Shown here one piece after another: positions 17,198 through 17,500 of a stretch of 17,500 nt of DNA. The notes under the pieces are model-generated. The model was not told the origin of the DNA. It searched no databases and saw only the letters and a program-made list of their open reading frames with translations. This DNA comes from Halisarca cf. caerulea (lineage: Eukaryota; Porifera; Demospongiae; Chondrillida; Halisarcidae). Position 1 is the stretch's first letter; the number at the start of each line of letters is the position of its first letter. The translations under genes and the position numbers were made by a program. The stretch spans positions 60,001-77,500 of the forward strand of contig CAUJGJ010000093.1 of NCBI GenBank assembly GCA_963170055.1, written 5' to 3'.

Positions 17198-17500
17198 ATT
17201 CATGAATTTTACATGTATTTTTATTATAAATGGATTTGTGCTCAAATTGGTCTGCGTCAATAGGTTTCGTGTAAATATTTGATTAATTTTGACGCTGACG
17301 ACACGACGCGACGCGACGTTCCTGTCTGCGTCGTATTGTGAACCTGCCTTGAGTGCTATAAGATGAACACTGAATGTACAATACTATCTACATATGGCTG
17401 ATGACTGTGCTCCCCATGACGACGTTGTGCACATGCACATTCAAATGCATGTGTATGATTAAATATAATATTATTATAGCAATACAACAAACGAAATTAC
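17198..17500. other. 3' flank of the nuclease-like gene with CG-rich repeat
   Basis: No gene is seen. A short GACG/CGACG tandem repeat (ACGACACGACGCGACGCGACG) at about 17299-17318, within a CG-rich stretch at 17291-17338, stands out from AT-rich surroundings. A possible polyadenylation signal ATTAAA occurs at 17458-17463, but it is 260 bp past the stop, and no AATAAA lies closer. Confidence 0.45.

Overview
The window looks like nuclear DNA of a marine invertebrate, most plausibly a sponge or another early-branching animal. Three things suggest this: a short-intron split gene with canonical GT-AG junctions, very long (TG)n and (CA)n microsatellites, and a PB1-like domain of a kind I associate with sponge and cnidarian proteins. 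The taxon is an inference. No bacterial operon, rRNA, tRNA or CRISPR array is visible.

Layout. Positions 1-3075 are mostly non-coding: two large dinucleotide microsatellites, a degenerate repeat and one weak exon candidate (2545-2630). Positions 3076 to about 13990 hold three tandem copies of one segment: copy 1 at 3076-7084 (4009 bp), copy 2 at 7085-10409 (3325 bp) and copy 3 at 10410 to about 13990. Each copy carries a minisatellite with a 29-bp unit. Copy 1 has 33 units with a 12-unit (348 bp) higher-order repeat. Copy 2 has 9 units. Copy 3 has a longer degenerate array. Copy 3 also has a 782-bp DNA-transposon-like insertion and lacks a block of about 560 bp found in copies 1 and 2. Marker sites show that copy 2 is a chimera: its left part is copy-3-like, its right part is copy-1-like, and the switch lies within about 65 bp. 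This is the product expected from unequal crossing over. No convincing complete gene lies in the segment; one possible 120-bp minus-strand exon occurs in all three copies.

Positions 14000-17500 hold the real genes, arranged head to head. A three-exon minus-strand gene (15829 to 14532, about 307 aa) encodes a PB1-like domain protein. A plus-strand reading frame (16526-17197, at least 210 aa) has the layout of a PD-(D/E)XK nuclease (D, then E-x-K) and may be related to Crinkler-type REase domains. Between them, 90 bp upstream of the PB1-like gene's start codon, sits a 372-bp non-autonomous DNA element. It has terminal inverted repeats, an 8-10 bp target-site duplication and about 25 copies of a GATTC(C) motif.

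Most long open frames in the window come from microsatellites or minisatellites and are not genes. The strongest results are the chimeric tandem triplication, the higher-order minisatellite, the well-defined GATTC-array element in the divergent intergenic region, and the nuclease-like gene.
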